Assembly: GCA_021234155.1 (NCBI GenBank)
Contig: JAJEKV010000001.1
Location: 1,115,927 to 1,179,926 of the forward strand
DNA from: Isoetes taiwanensis
Lineage: Eukaryota; Streptophyta; Lycopodiopsida; Isoetales; Isoetaceae
Reading direction: 5' to 3'
DNA length: 64,000 nt
This document shows positions 49,301 to 59,777 of this stretch, piece by piece. Each line of letters begins with the position of its first letter. Position 1 is the stretch's first letter. The translations under genes and the position numbers were made by a program. The notes under the pieces are model-generated. The model had not been told where the DNA came from. It was given only the letters and a program-made list of their open reading frames with translations, and did not search any database.

Positions 49301-49715
49301 AGAAATGATATATCTAGCAACTAAGCCACCAAGTACAGTTATCCACTTCAGATTCGGATCTAGCATGAATGACAATCGACAAAAAATCATCACGAGAATG
49401 ACATTATAAGTTGCAAAACAAATCCAGCCATACTCAATTCTCGTGATGTTCGATTAGTCTTTTGGAATTTAAATCTGAAGCAATGAACTAAAGTATAGTC
49501 AAGGTTTCAATTCAAGCACTCAAGTCCTCGGTATTACTTTCCATGGGCTACATATCACTTGCCTATTATAATAGGTAGAGATGTTTTGTATAAGATGCTT
49601 GGATTTTAGAAAAAGTAGGCAAACATTTTTTATATAGAATTAAAAAAGAAGACATTTTAACGTCCACAAAGGGTTGTGACGAAAATACTCTGCGAAGGCA
49701 GGAGATACTCGTGAA

Positions 49716-51120
49716 GGATGAACCCCAACGTAGTAGAACTTTCTTTGATACATGTTCACTATGGTCCATTCATGCAACCTGATATAGATAGGATATGCAG
49801 GTGTCTACTAGGCTTGATTGTCTGGTGACTTCCTCATATAGACCTTAAATTAAAAACATAAAAAATACTCGTGACTTCCTAAGGCGGGAGATATCTCTGC
49901 CCTACAAAGTATGCATGTACCACAAAAGTTTCGCTCAACGGATGTGTGGCATGTGGCGAGTTGGTGTAGACTTAGTGATTCCTAAGACTTGCGCACTTTG
50001 GTCAGGGGTTCAAACCCTGCCTTAGATGTGATTTCTTGATGGGAGTTGCTCACTTTGGTCAGGGGTTCAAACCCTGTCTTAGATGCGATTTCTTGATGGG
50101 AGTTGCTAGGGGTTATATTAATGATGAACTCTAACGTAGTAAAATTGTCTTTTGATACATCTTCACTATGGTCCATTCGGCGCAACACGATTTTTGATAC
50201 ATCTTCACTATGGTCCATTCGGCGCAACCCGATTTGGATAGGATATGTAGGTGTCTACTAGGCTTGGCTGTCTGGTGACTTTCTAATATGGACCTTAGAC
50301 AAAAACATAAAAAATACTCGTGACTTCCTAAGGCGGAGAGATATTTCTGCCTACAAAATGTGCATGTACCATAAAGGTTTTGCTCAACGGATGTGTGGCA
50401 AGTTTGTATAGGCCTAGTGATGCCTAAGACTTATGCACTTTGGTCAGGGGTTCAAACCCTGCTTTAGATGTCACTTTTTGATGGGAGCTGCTAGGGGTTA
50501 TATTAATGATGAACCCCGACGTAGTAGAACTTTCTGTTGACACATGTTCACTATGAACCATTAAGCGCAACCCGATATGGATAGGATATGTAGGTGTCTA
50601 CTAGGCTTGGTCCTAATATGGACCTTAAACAAAAACATAAAAAGTACTCGTGACTTCCTAAGGTGGAAGATATCTCTGCCTACAAAGTGCGCATGTACCA
50701 CAAAAATTTTGCTCAACGGATGTGTGACGAGTTGGTATAGACCAGGCTTGGTTGTCTAGTGACTTTCTAATGTGGACCTTAAACAAAAACATAAAAAATA
50801 CTCTTGACTTCCTAAGGCGAAATATATCTCTGCCTACAAAGTGTGCATGTACCACAAAAATTTTGCTCAATGGATGTGTGGCGAGTTTGTATAGACCTAT
50901 TGATGCCTAAGATTTGTGCACTTTAGTTAGGGGTTCAAACCCTGCCTTAGATGTCATTTCTTGATGGGAGTTACTAGGGGTTATATTAATAATGAACCCC
51001 GGCGTGAGTAGAACCTGTCTGTTGATACATATTCAATATGGTGCATTGGGATTAAATCCTTCGATATGGATAGGATATGTATGTGTCTACTAGGCTTGGC
51101 TGTCTGGTGACTTCCTAATA
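49716..51120 (+). repeat. ~400-bp tandem repeat carrying a tRNA-like T-arm
   Basis: Units start at the GATGAACYCYRACGTAG word (about 49,716; 50,121; 50,509; 50,991), with partial internal duplications at 50,041-50,105, 50,178-50,228 and 50,741-50,880. Each full unit contains GTGGCGAGTTGGTRTAGACYTAGTG followed about 40 bp later by CAGGGGTTCAAACCCTG. The latter has the form of a tRNA T-stem/loop and pol III B box; the former resembles a D-arm. The best reading is a tRNA-derived SINE body trapped in a tandem array. No intact tRNA cloverleaf can be drawn. Confidence 0.72.
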
Positions 51121-51332
51121 TGGATGTGCTTCTGTCTCTCCTCCAGATAGTCTTTGGCCCTCCCCTTTGCTGTTTCTTTTCCCTTTTGATTGCGAGGTAG
51201 GAGACGATATCAGATAGTTTGGCCCTTTCCTGCCTCTTTCCGCTTTTAATTACGTGGAGGAGGGAAATATGCTCAAAGCCACCAAAGGACTAGCTACTAG
51301 ACCACAGGGAGGGAACAAATCGCTTGCTGAAT

Positions 51333-51426
51333 CTTTATCTTCATATGACGCACCCCTATCCCATCCGCACATGCGCATTTATATCTTCATATGACGCACC
51401 CCTATCCCATCCGCACATGCGCATTT
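51333..51426. repeat. 47-bp tandem duplication
   Basis: Two exact or nearly exact units of TATCTTCATATGACGCACCC followed by CTATCCCATCCGCACATGCG. Confidence 0.85.
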
Positions 51427-51797
51427 ACCCTCAAGCTGTAATCCAACACCGAAATTCGACATTAATATCGATGCAGGTTCCAGTAAACAAAATTGAATGG
51501 CTAGGATTGATGCCCCCGTGATACGAATATACAAATAGTATCTTCCTACAATCATTATATATGTTTAGAAAACTCCCCATAAAAATGCACATCATGTTAC
51601 ATGTCCCAAACAAAAGAATGATGCTACTTATAATAAAGAATGGCACGTCATGGATGTGCCATATACATGGGGTTTAGAACTTAATTGAATTGATCTGAAT
51701 ATTTAGAGTAATCATTTAGACGTTATAGTGTTGACTTGTGAGAGTCCACTTAGAGAGATGTCAATCCAAGCAACGAAGACAACGGAATTTATTCACT

Positions 51798-51885
51798 TAC
51801 CTTTTCTTTTTCTTTTTCTTTTTCTTTTTCTTTTTCTTTTTCTTTTTCTTTTTCTTTTTCTTTTTCTTTTTCTTTTTCTTTTTAT

Positions 51886-51917
<32 letters not shown>

Positions 51918-51992
51918 TTTCTTTTTCTTTTTCTTTTTCTTTTTCTTTTTCTTTTTCTTTTTCTTTTTCTTTTCTTTTTTTTTCTTTTTTTT
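51798..51992 (+). repeat. (CTTTTT)n microsatellite
   Basis: About 30 hexamer units with a few interruptions. The long Leu/Phe reading frames over it are artefacts. Confidence 0.97.
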
Positions 51993-52122
51993 AAAACTTT
52001 GTAAAACTTAAATGTTGGTCCAATAAATTAACATGGAAAAGTCACATTGTCTTAAATACCCAACATAATGAAATCAATAATTGAGAAACACGTATTTTTA
52101 ATATCAAGAAAGATTCCACACT

Positions 52123-53013
52123 TTAATACAGAGATGATCTTTCTATGGCATTTTCAACGACAATTTGAAATGCATCTTTCATTCCAGAATTGAAACTCGT
52201 ATATCCTGGCTTTGCATAAATAATCCTTGGAATCATCTGAAGAAGTTTTTCTTGCAAACTCGTAGTAACAGATGTATAGATCTTAGCTAGGTACTTTATT
52301 ATGTTGACACTCTCAGGAGCATTGAGTAGTTGTTTATATGGATAAAAAATAGAATAAGTGCTTGCGTTGTATGGAAGGTGCCAAAGATATTGATCATGTG
52401 CAGATTGCTCTGAGAATAGCACAGGAATGCAACCAGCTATCATCGAATCAAAGATGGCTTTACGTGTAGGGGTGTCTCTAGGAGGCATCAAACAAAATAC
52501 TGACTGAAGATACAAAGAAGTCACTAAGTAAGGATCGTGAGCACAGTCCACCTTGTCACATCTAAGCATGGTACAATTAGGGGAATGTTCACATTCTTCT
52601 TGCAAGAGGTTACGAAGAATAGCGACTGAACTGTTTCCACGTCGTGGAGCAGCAGAATAAGCTACCAATACATTTCGGTTGGAAGTAGAGACTATTTTTT
52701 GCCACTCTTGAATTTCTAATTCAGAAGAAGGATGGAAACCAGTCGGATAAGGGATAGCAATTTGAGAATCCTTAGGGGTCCATAAATTTCGTTCAGTAAG
52801 CACCACAGTGACATTCTTAAGCTCTGGAAACAAAAGAAGAGGACTACCCCAACCCATACCATCTTGTGGTCTGATGAAATTTCCAGCATCAGAGCCAACG
52901 ACAAGTAGATGATCCATACCATGATGGCGGTGGAAGTATGGAGATGCAAGCAACCAACCAGCAAGTCGTTGAGCAAGCCTATCACGAACTTGTAATTGGG
53001 AGTTAACACTAGA
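52123..53013 (-). CDS. GT47 exostosin-family galactosyltransferase-like, exon 2 (C-terminal catalytic part)
   Basis: About 295 codons on the minus strand end in TAA at 52,123-52,125. The frame shows the MUR3/KATAMARI1-type order: VRDRLAQRLAGWL, HRHHGMDHLLVVGSDAGNF, WGSPLLLFPELKNVTVVLTE, IPYPTGFHPSSELEIQEWQ, VAYSAAPRRGNSS, CDKVDCAHDP, SVFCLMPPRDTPTRKAIFDS, MIAGCIPVLFSEQSAHDQY and IPRIIYAKPGY. These are hallmarks of the plant GT47 exostosin domain, which transfers sugars (in MUR3, galactose from UDP-Gal to xyloglucan) in the Golgi. Acceptor substrate cannot be told here. The frame runs on into transposon TIR sequence (up to 53,073), which is not exon. An acceptor may be CAG ending at 53,015 or TAG ending at 53,009. 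Confidence 0.9.
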   Translation of the reverse strand, partial: SSVNSQLQVRDRLAQRLAGWLLASPYFHRHHGMDHLLVVGSDAGNFIRPQDGMGWGSPLLLFPELKNVTVVLTERNLWTPKDSQIAIPYPTGFHPSSELEIQEWQKIVSTSNRNVLVAYSAAPRRGNSSVAILRNLLQEECEHSPNCTMLRCDKVDCAHDPYLVTSLYLQSVFCLMPPRDTPTRKAIFDSMIAGCIPVLFSEQSAHDQYLWHLPYNASTYSIFYPYKQLLNAPESVNIIKYLAKIYTSVTTSLQEKLLQMIPRIIYAKPGYTSFNSGMKDAFQIVVENAIERSSLY

Positions 53014-55640
53014 CCTGTCCCTGGGACCATTCCTGATCCATGGACCAGAACTGGCCCTTATGACCTCTGCCACTTAAACCCATGTAACTCACGAAAGAAA
53101 TTTCAATTTTATAATATAACACCATCATTTGAGTCTTCACTTATTTCTTAATGACCTCTGAGAATTTCAAGACCAATGGGCTCACCTATACCTTGTGGTG
53201 ATTGCTCAAACATTGGAGAATTTGGCAGTTTCTGCACCAGTCCAGAACTGCCTTCTTCAATCTTTCTAGCATAAAGTGACCTAAACCTTGCTAAAGTTGG
53301 AGGTATTTGCCTGTTTATCATAGAACACATTGAGTTTTATGTTCCCATGTTTTCTTGCTATCATCTGACATTGGTGGAAGCCGCCAAACACTATTTTCGT
53401 CAAAAAAGCTGCTTGAGGTTCAAGAATTGTTACTCTCTCATTATAACAAGTTTTGATTTAATTCTTGTGGCCAATGAAGTTGCTAACTATACGAAAGCTA
53501 TTTCATGATTTTTGGAGTGTTCATAAGTCATGTTAACCTCAATATCTACTAAAAGAATCTACTATATGCATTCGGACAAAAGTATATGTTAAAATGCTCC
53601 AATCACAACCATCCATAATGCCATGTGTGTAATAAATGATGCGTTCTATTTATATCTACATAGAACATAACTCTTATCAACTTACATATAGTGTAACTAG
53701 GGTGTAACCATGCAATTTTTGGAATTCAAACATGATGTACAGCAGCCGGATTAACACATTAGAGCATAAAAAGTTGGGTCAACTCCATAATTATAGGTCC
53801 AAAACCTCACAATGATTAAGTTAGTGATGTTTATTGATGAATTCAAGTGGATGTTGTGAAATTTAGCCATGTCATAATATAAATAGACCACATAACATTT
53901 CATATATACTTCTTTGGTTCATAGAAAAAGACACTACTTTTCCCTAAATATGCCTTTAAAATAGTTCAAAATGTGAGAAATGACATATATAGACACCTCT
54001 TATATAGGTTGTATGGTCTTATTGAAAAAAAATACCATGAAATCTACTTATTTCTTACTAGGATAAACTTCATATCTGTGTTACTGCTATAAAGCATTGT
54101 CATCCAAGTAGAATAATATTACATGTAAGTTATCTTTCATGTATATTATATTTTTTATGGATGCAAATCTTTCTTGGCAACAGAAATCTTTCGTTGCATG
54201 TTAAAGTAACATGTTATTTCAAAGGTTTTAATTTTAATAAGCACGCATCACCATTTATGGTCCACGAGACCAATTGTATAGAGCATATATCTCTCACTAA
54301 CCTTATCCATTTTTCTCCAGAGAATGATACTATGACTTTTTAGCTTCTATCATATGATTTTTGAAAGGTGTAAGTGAAATTCCATGTAGGTTCAATTGGT
54401 CATAAATACCTTATAAGTTCTCAATTTTTGTGCTTCAACCTTACCCTTAAATTATGCAAACTAACCTAATCAATTAATTTTGTCCTATAGAGAATCATAC
54501 AAGTAAACTATATGTGAAAGTTGAGATCAAAATTGATTAAGATGGCACCATTAATGATTTTCAAACTTTCAGTCTTTTGGACCAATGATGGTCTGCAACT
54601 GAACTGCAAGTAGCAGTCTATCTTTATTTTTTATAGTAAATGTTTTCCATATTTTTCCTTGGTTCTTTTTGCATTGGTTTCTTGACATGGGATATTTTGA
54701 GGATGTGATTTTGTAAAGTCACACCTTATAGCACAAATCTAAAATAAACATGGAAGATATAATATAATTGATGTTATCTATTCTAGTACAATCCTCAAGA
54801 TAACGAACAACAAATATTTTTTGTAAACAAAGTGGTCCAAGAGCTACTCATGTCCCAAAACTCAACTTGAAATGGACTAACATAAGGATATTATCAATTT
54901 TTAAATGAACTATGGACCAAGAATGGGCGTGTACGCAGAGTAATTTTTTGATTTTTTTTTTTTACTACGTCTTTTGCTCTTTTTACAAGTTTGTTTTTGC
55001 ATTAGTTTCACATCCTTATAAGCTTTCATAATGTGATTTTTTGGAGGACAACCTAGATTCATATGTAGCAATGTTATCCATTTATATAAATTCCCTAAAA
55101 TTGAAAATAGAAATAAAAGTCAAAACATCAAATTCAAACTCAACGAACATTTTTCTAGGATGGAGGATCTTGTGAACTACTTATATGCCAAATTTGAACT
55201 TAAAATTAATTTCCTTCTCAAAGTTGTTGTTTTTATATCACAACTGCTTTCTGGGAACCAGTACTGGTTCCCAGAAGGCAGAAGACAGTTTTGACCCTGT
55301 CATGTTTGAATTGCTCTATCTTCCTTCACAAAGTTCCAATTGAGATGTGGTTTTTTGTGCCTTGCTCTATATCTCGTGTAGAAAAATAACATTATAACCA
55401 AAAAAATCAAAAAAATCTTTTCATCAAGACAGTTTTACTTTGTGTGAACATGAAGCTTTTGGTACTTGACCCCCTTGGGTTTGCTAGAGCATAACTCACA
55501 AGAATGGGAGCTGATATATTTTTGTGTATTTTTTATGTGAAGCATGACTGCCATATATGAATTCTTAAAAAGGGTTTGGCTAGTTTTTGCGTTCTTGATT
55601 TTATATGATTTTTTTTGTGAACCTTCAAAATGCCCTTTAT
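53007..55640. mobile_element. Diverged copy of the TTAA transposon forming the GT47 intron
   Basis: The left end CACTAGACCTGTCCC follows TTAA (53,003-53,006), which lies in GT47 coding sequence (Val-Asn). Collinear similarity to 26,301-32,789 runs along its length (for example CATTTGAGTCTTCACTT, TAGTGTAACTAGGGTRTAACCATG, TTTTGCTCTTTTT..., TTGACCCCCTTG) and fades near 55,640, where the terminal inverted repeat is missing. Helitron A is absent, and the length (~2.6 kb) equals that of the other copies without their Helitron. A perfect palindrome lies at 55,251-55,274. The element separates the two GT47 exons and so acts as, or was converted into, an intron. Confidence 0.82.
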
Positions 55641-56158
55641 GTTGATTGAGATCTAACAAGGGGTAGTAAGGAATGAAGAAGAGTCGAGCATGTTGGGGGT
55701 CCATGGTGCGGCAAGGATAGAGTTTGAAACGCTCTCGAAAAATGACTTCTAGTGTGTATTGAAAAGTTTGATACCATGCATTTTTTGGCAGTACGGGAGA
55801 ATTTTCCTTCAATCCAAAGCCACCATTTTGAAAATACTGGCATTAAAGTATAAGCAGCCTCTGAGTCATTGCAAGCTCTAAAGACTAGATCATCATTAAA
55901 TTCTGGAGGTAAGTCATATACATAGACTAGCCTACCTTGACAATGGTCAGGGGTATGGGTACCCTTTTCTGATCTAAACAATGTAATAAAACTAGTCCCG
56001 AAATAATTGATCTTTAAACCAAATAGTACCTCCAAGATGAAAATTACAAGCACTATGCATAATATGCTCAATTTCATACACGAACTGAAACTCTTGCTCT
56101 GTTGTTTGGTTGTCTTCAAATTATGGCTTGTTCCCATCTTCGTCTTGTTGTCCTTCAT
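55623..56158 (-). CDS. GT47 exostosin-family galactosyltransferase-like, exon 1 (N-terminal), with one-base frameshift
   Basis: From Met at 56,158 the minus strand encodes a short cytosolic N-terminus, one membrane anchor (LSILCIVLVIFILEVLFGL, about residues 31-49; type II Golgi topology) and then GRLVYVYDLPPEFNDDLVF, the family's first conserved block. After LMP the frame is lost and resumes one base on as YFQNGGFG, NAWYQTFQYTLEVIFRERF, LFFIPYYPLLDLN, all expected in order. One extra base at about 55,837, inside a CAG, explains the break. The exon's end is probably the GT at 55,622-55,621, but phase with exon 2 does not match simply. A second in-frame Met lies 6 codons on. Both exons total ~475 residues, near the usual family length. 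Confidence 0.83.
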
Positions 56159-56308
56159 TTTTTAAACGCCTATCCGTGTAGCGTAGGGATGCCTCAAAAG
56201 ATGTTGTTTGGTTGTCCTCAAATTATGAGTTGTTCCCATCTTCATCTTGTTGTCCTCCATTTTTTAAATGCCTATGCGTGTATATTACGGGGATGCCTCA
56301 AAAGATCT
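56101..56308. repeat. ~102-bp tandem duplication containing the GT47 start codon
   Basis: Units 56,102-56,202 and 56,203-56,308 share GTTGTTTGGTTGTC.TCAAAT, CATCTTGTTGTCC.CATT and GGGATGCCTCAAAAGAT. On the minus strand both encode the N-terminal start (ATG.AGGACAACAAGA). The upstream unit opens a 32-codon frame that stops before the real start, a possible upstream ORF. Confidence 0.85.
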
Positions 56309-57005
56309 CAAGACTACATTTCGGAGAACTTGCACATAGTCCAAGGTAAGTTTTGAATCTAATGCTAGAAGTTCCTGGCAAAATTATTTATTTTACGTGT
56401 CACGTTGCACATGCACATTTATGACTAATATATAATATGTAGCGATAAAAATTTGCTTTGACAAGTAGAATTTATTATTCATAATATCTCATATACTATG
56501 TCTCCTTTTCTCATTGGACATAGTAAAGTCCACGGATGAATTTAAGACTTTTTACCTTGAAGATGTACAAGCTGGGACCCTTTAGCATTTACAGACCAAA
56601 CCACTCTCTCGAGTTCATGACAACCTCATTGACATCTCATGCAATTTTCCTTGAAGGAGGGAAAGGCCACCCATATCATAGATGGCCTTGGACATCTCTA
56701 AGTTTGTCTAGTTCATGGCAAGTGCCCTTGCGCTCTCTAATGTTTCCTCAAAGCATTGAATAAATGTTGGAGCAGCAAAACATTTCCTAGGAAGTTTAAG
56801 TGTTGTACACTGACATCTCATAAATTTCTTGTCAGTTCACTCAACTGCTCAATATGTAGCATAATAACAGAAGGTTTTCTTTATGTTTTTTGCACGCTTT
56901 TCACTAAGGTTTTCCTATGATTTATTGATGTATTAAATGGATGTACTATCGCGGCTGCATATCTAGAGTAACCATTTTCCGAGCCATTGATTTTAGCCTT
57001 TTTTT
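56309..57005. other. Upstream region of the GT47 gene
   Basis: Would contain the promoter and 5' untranslated region of the minus-strand GT47 gene. No TATA element at a convincing distance is assigned, and no other gene is seen; the frame at 56,536-56,763 has no motif. Confidence 0.3.
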
Positions 57006-57270
57006 TTCAATGATCAACAACCAATGGCTCACAACAAAAGCCCTTTTTTTGTGCGTGTGGTGCATAATGGTCAACAACCAATGGCTCACAACAAAAGCCC
57101 TCTTTTTGTGTGTGTGGTGCATAATGGGCACATGAAGGGCTTGAAAATCAATGGCTCACAACAAAAGCCTTTTTTTTTTGCGTGTGGTGCATAATGGTCA
57201 ACAACCAATGGCTCACAACAAAAGCCCTCTTTTTGTGTGTGTGGTGCATAATGGGCACATGAAGGGCTTG
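57006..57270 (+). repeat. ~58-bp minisatellite (x4)
   Basis: Four units containing CCAATGGCTCACAACAAAAG then a T-run, GTGTGGTGCATAATGG; starts near 57,021, 57,078, 57,148 and 57,205. Alternate units carry an insertion GCACATGAAGGGCTTGAA, so a two-unit higher-order repeat is present. Confidence 0.88.
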
Positions 57271-57832
57271 AAGGGCACATGTAGTGCGGTTTCGCCGCCG
57301 CAACACATTTCTTATCATAACTTCCGATCCGAGCTCGTTTTGAGATGATTTTTATTGCGTTGGAAAGCTCTCTCCGAGATCTTTTTTATAGTGTATGATA
57401 TGGATATGTTTGGTTAAGTTATTTATGCTAAAACAGCAATTTTTCGGTCGGATTTGGTAGGCTTTCACATCCTACCCGGTGATTATCTGAGATTGTGCTA
57501 TTGGATATTGTTTTATGGCTCATTCGAATGAAGCTTTGCAAAAATTACCATGCATTTTTAGATTTTGAGGCAGTTATTAAGCAAATTCCAAGGCTTCTAG
57601 ATCCTTGTGCTAACAAGCAGAAAAGTTTTCCACTTTGGTTTCTCACCACAAGAATCCATGGAGGCCAAAGGCTGCTGTTAAATTCCAGTTGAAAAATGTT
57701 TGTGTATGGGTGTTGCAAATTTTATGACTTTCAGAATAATAGGATCAATCTGCTCTATCTTTATGGTAACTTTTACTTATGTTTTATTTGTTTTATTGTG
57801 ATGAAATTCAAAAGCTACAGGTGATGAAAGCC

Positions 57833-57927
57833 TCAAATGAATTCTAGTTTTTTTCTGGTTTGAATTCTAAAATTTTTGTCTCAAATGAATTCTAGTTTTT
57901 TTCTGGTTTGAATTCTAAAATTTTTGT
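57833..57927. repeat. 48-bp tandem duplication
   Basis: Two units of CTCAAATGAATTCTAG followed by a T-run, CTGGTTTGAATTC and TAAAATTTTTGT, adjoining the short interspersed repeat. Confidence 0.85.
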
Positions 57928-57928
57928 C

Positions 57929-58190
57929 ACATGGGGGGGGTGACATCCCTAAGGCCCCGAAGGGGCCAAATTTTTTTTTTTTGCAACACAAACCATTAAC
58001 ATCCAACATATTAAAATTAAATCCCCCAACACATAACAACCAACACATAACAACTATTGACATTAACAACCAACACATAACTACCATTGACATTAATTAA
58101 CATAACCATTGGGTCCAGCAAATTTAAATTAAAATCCCCCTTAAACCCCCTTTGGTTTGGGTGCATATTCACATGGGGGGTGACTCCGGG
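57929..58190 (-). repeat. Short interspersed repeat, inverted copy with direct-repeat ends
   Basis: Related to 11,538-11,690 in reverse. Hairpin GGCCCCGAAGGGGCC near 57,952, then AACACAAACCATTAAC units with small duplications, then CCCCTTTGGTTTGGGTGC. CACATGGGGGG(GG)TGAC occurs in direct orientation at both edges (57,929 and 58,171). Confidence 0.6.
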
Positions 58191-58538
58191 CAACGAGAGC
58201 TGTTGGATAGGCATATTCACCCCTTATTCCTTAATCTACACCGTACGTAAAGTTCCTCGTTTGTGGGGTATGCAAGTACAAAATTTGCTATACTGTTTAG
58301 GGATGTCTGCCATCTAGACAAGGCTAGATGAACATGGCAAAACATAAAAATAGAGATGTTAAAACTGAAATCAAAACATTATGCTTAACCTGGCATCCTA
58401 TTCCAAACAAAAAAAGAGCTTTTGCGAGACCTTTAACTTATGCATAGAAAAACCAGCAAATCAAGAGCTAAAAGAAGACCAAAAACAAGAAAGCAAAAAT
58501 TTATAAGCAAAACATTTGTAGAGAAGGTTGATCACTAG

Positions 58539-58692
58539 TTTCTGGATTTGGGTGATTTGTCTTCAACATCCTGGTAGAGGTCAAGAACGGCCAGTCTCTT
58601 GCAATTGCTATGAGTAAAAGAACTATGCAGGTTGATTATTGCAGTAGAAGTCCTATCAGTCTCATGACAACATCATATTTTAAAGATGCAGG
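58539..58692 (-). CDS. Possible terminal exon (unrecognised), next to Helitron C
   Basis: On the minus strand TDRTSTAIINLHSSFTHSNC continues KRLAVLDLYQDVEDKSPKSR and stops (TAG) near 58,539. It follows an acceptor-like TTTTATGTCAG. The composition is protein-like, but no family is recognised. It lies just outside the Helitron's 3' end, so it could be host sequence or an exon spliced from Helitron transcripts. Confidence 0.3.
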
Positions 58693-59777
58693 GAGAATGC
58701 CCTGACATAAAAGAACTTCTTATTCTTATTGTAACTAGTAACGGTGCCCAGCGTTGCTGGGCTTAAGTTGGGAGCCTATCAATGTTTTGGCCGCAATGAC
58801 TTTCTAACATAACTCTTTCATGTTAGATAGTGTTAATTACGATGAAAACACACAATCTAAATAGCAGTCAATATAAAATACCATTGTGAAGTGAAGAATA
58901 GATACATGTATATGGATGTGTATGCAAGAAATGTTGAAAGGGTGTAGTGGCAATAAACAACTTTGAGTTGGCATGTGCAAAAGCTTCTTAGCTAATTTTC
59001 TTAATCTTCCTATATATCTCAAGCATCAAGCTAATGTCAATAGGAGTAAAATCTCCATGTTTTGCATAAAGAAAATGTGTATACCTGTTTAATTGGAATT
59101 GTGAGTGCAATTATACTTGGTGGGCATTGGCAACCCAACATCTCAGCTAGATATCGTGGGAGTTTTACATGTGTACATGACAACGTGCTCTTTGGTGGGA
59201 TCAATTGACTCTATATTGAGTATCATTGCTCTGGCAAGGCATCACAACATGGTTGTCATGAATCATACTAACCTGCAAGACAACGCTGAAATATCAATAT
59301 CTTTTGTTGCATATATGGCAGGTTGGTTCATTTGGTTATAGTGGCGTACTATCTCACATGTTAGAAACATGGCCATGAAATGTAACTTGTATCTTACATG
59401 CACCTTTGCAAGTGCTGACATCTTAGATGCATTTGGTTGCAAGAAGTTTCTTTCAAAAAATGTAAATTGTAACAATATACAACTGAGGACATACGCACCC
59501 TAACATAGTCAAATGCACCCTAACATAGTCAAATCAGAAATCGCACAACAAATGGCAAGAAGAATTTCCAAACCAAAGAGTATTTTTCATGGTCAGTGTT
59601 CCATACCCAAGGCCATTTTAAGTGAGTTGAAAAGGAGGGGTCAAAATATTAAAGCATTTCATACCTTATAATAGGTCACAAATGTATTTTCCTGCTCTAT
59701 GTAGAAGATTGAAGATATGGCTTCACATAATTTTCTAGGCCAATCAATATCATTCGTCAATTCTGGTAAATATTATC

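Noticed and set aside
49981..50470. tRNA genes around the GGTTCAAACCC words
   Set aside because: Only the T-arm is well formed; no acceptor stem or anticodon arm can be drawn, and the units lie in a longer tandem repeat.
51728..52004. 88-codon Leu/Phe-rich frames
   Set aside because: Translation of the (CTTTTT)n microsatellite.
52997..53073. Extending GT47 exon 2 to the Met at 53,073
   Set aside because: The extra residues are translation of the transposon's terminal sequence; family homology starts at the RDRLAQRL block.
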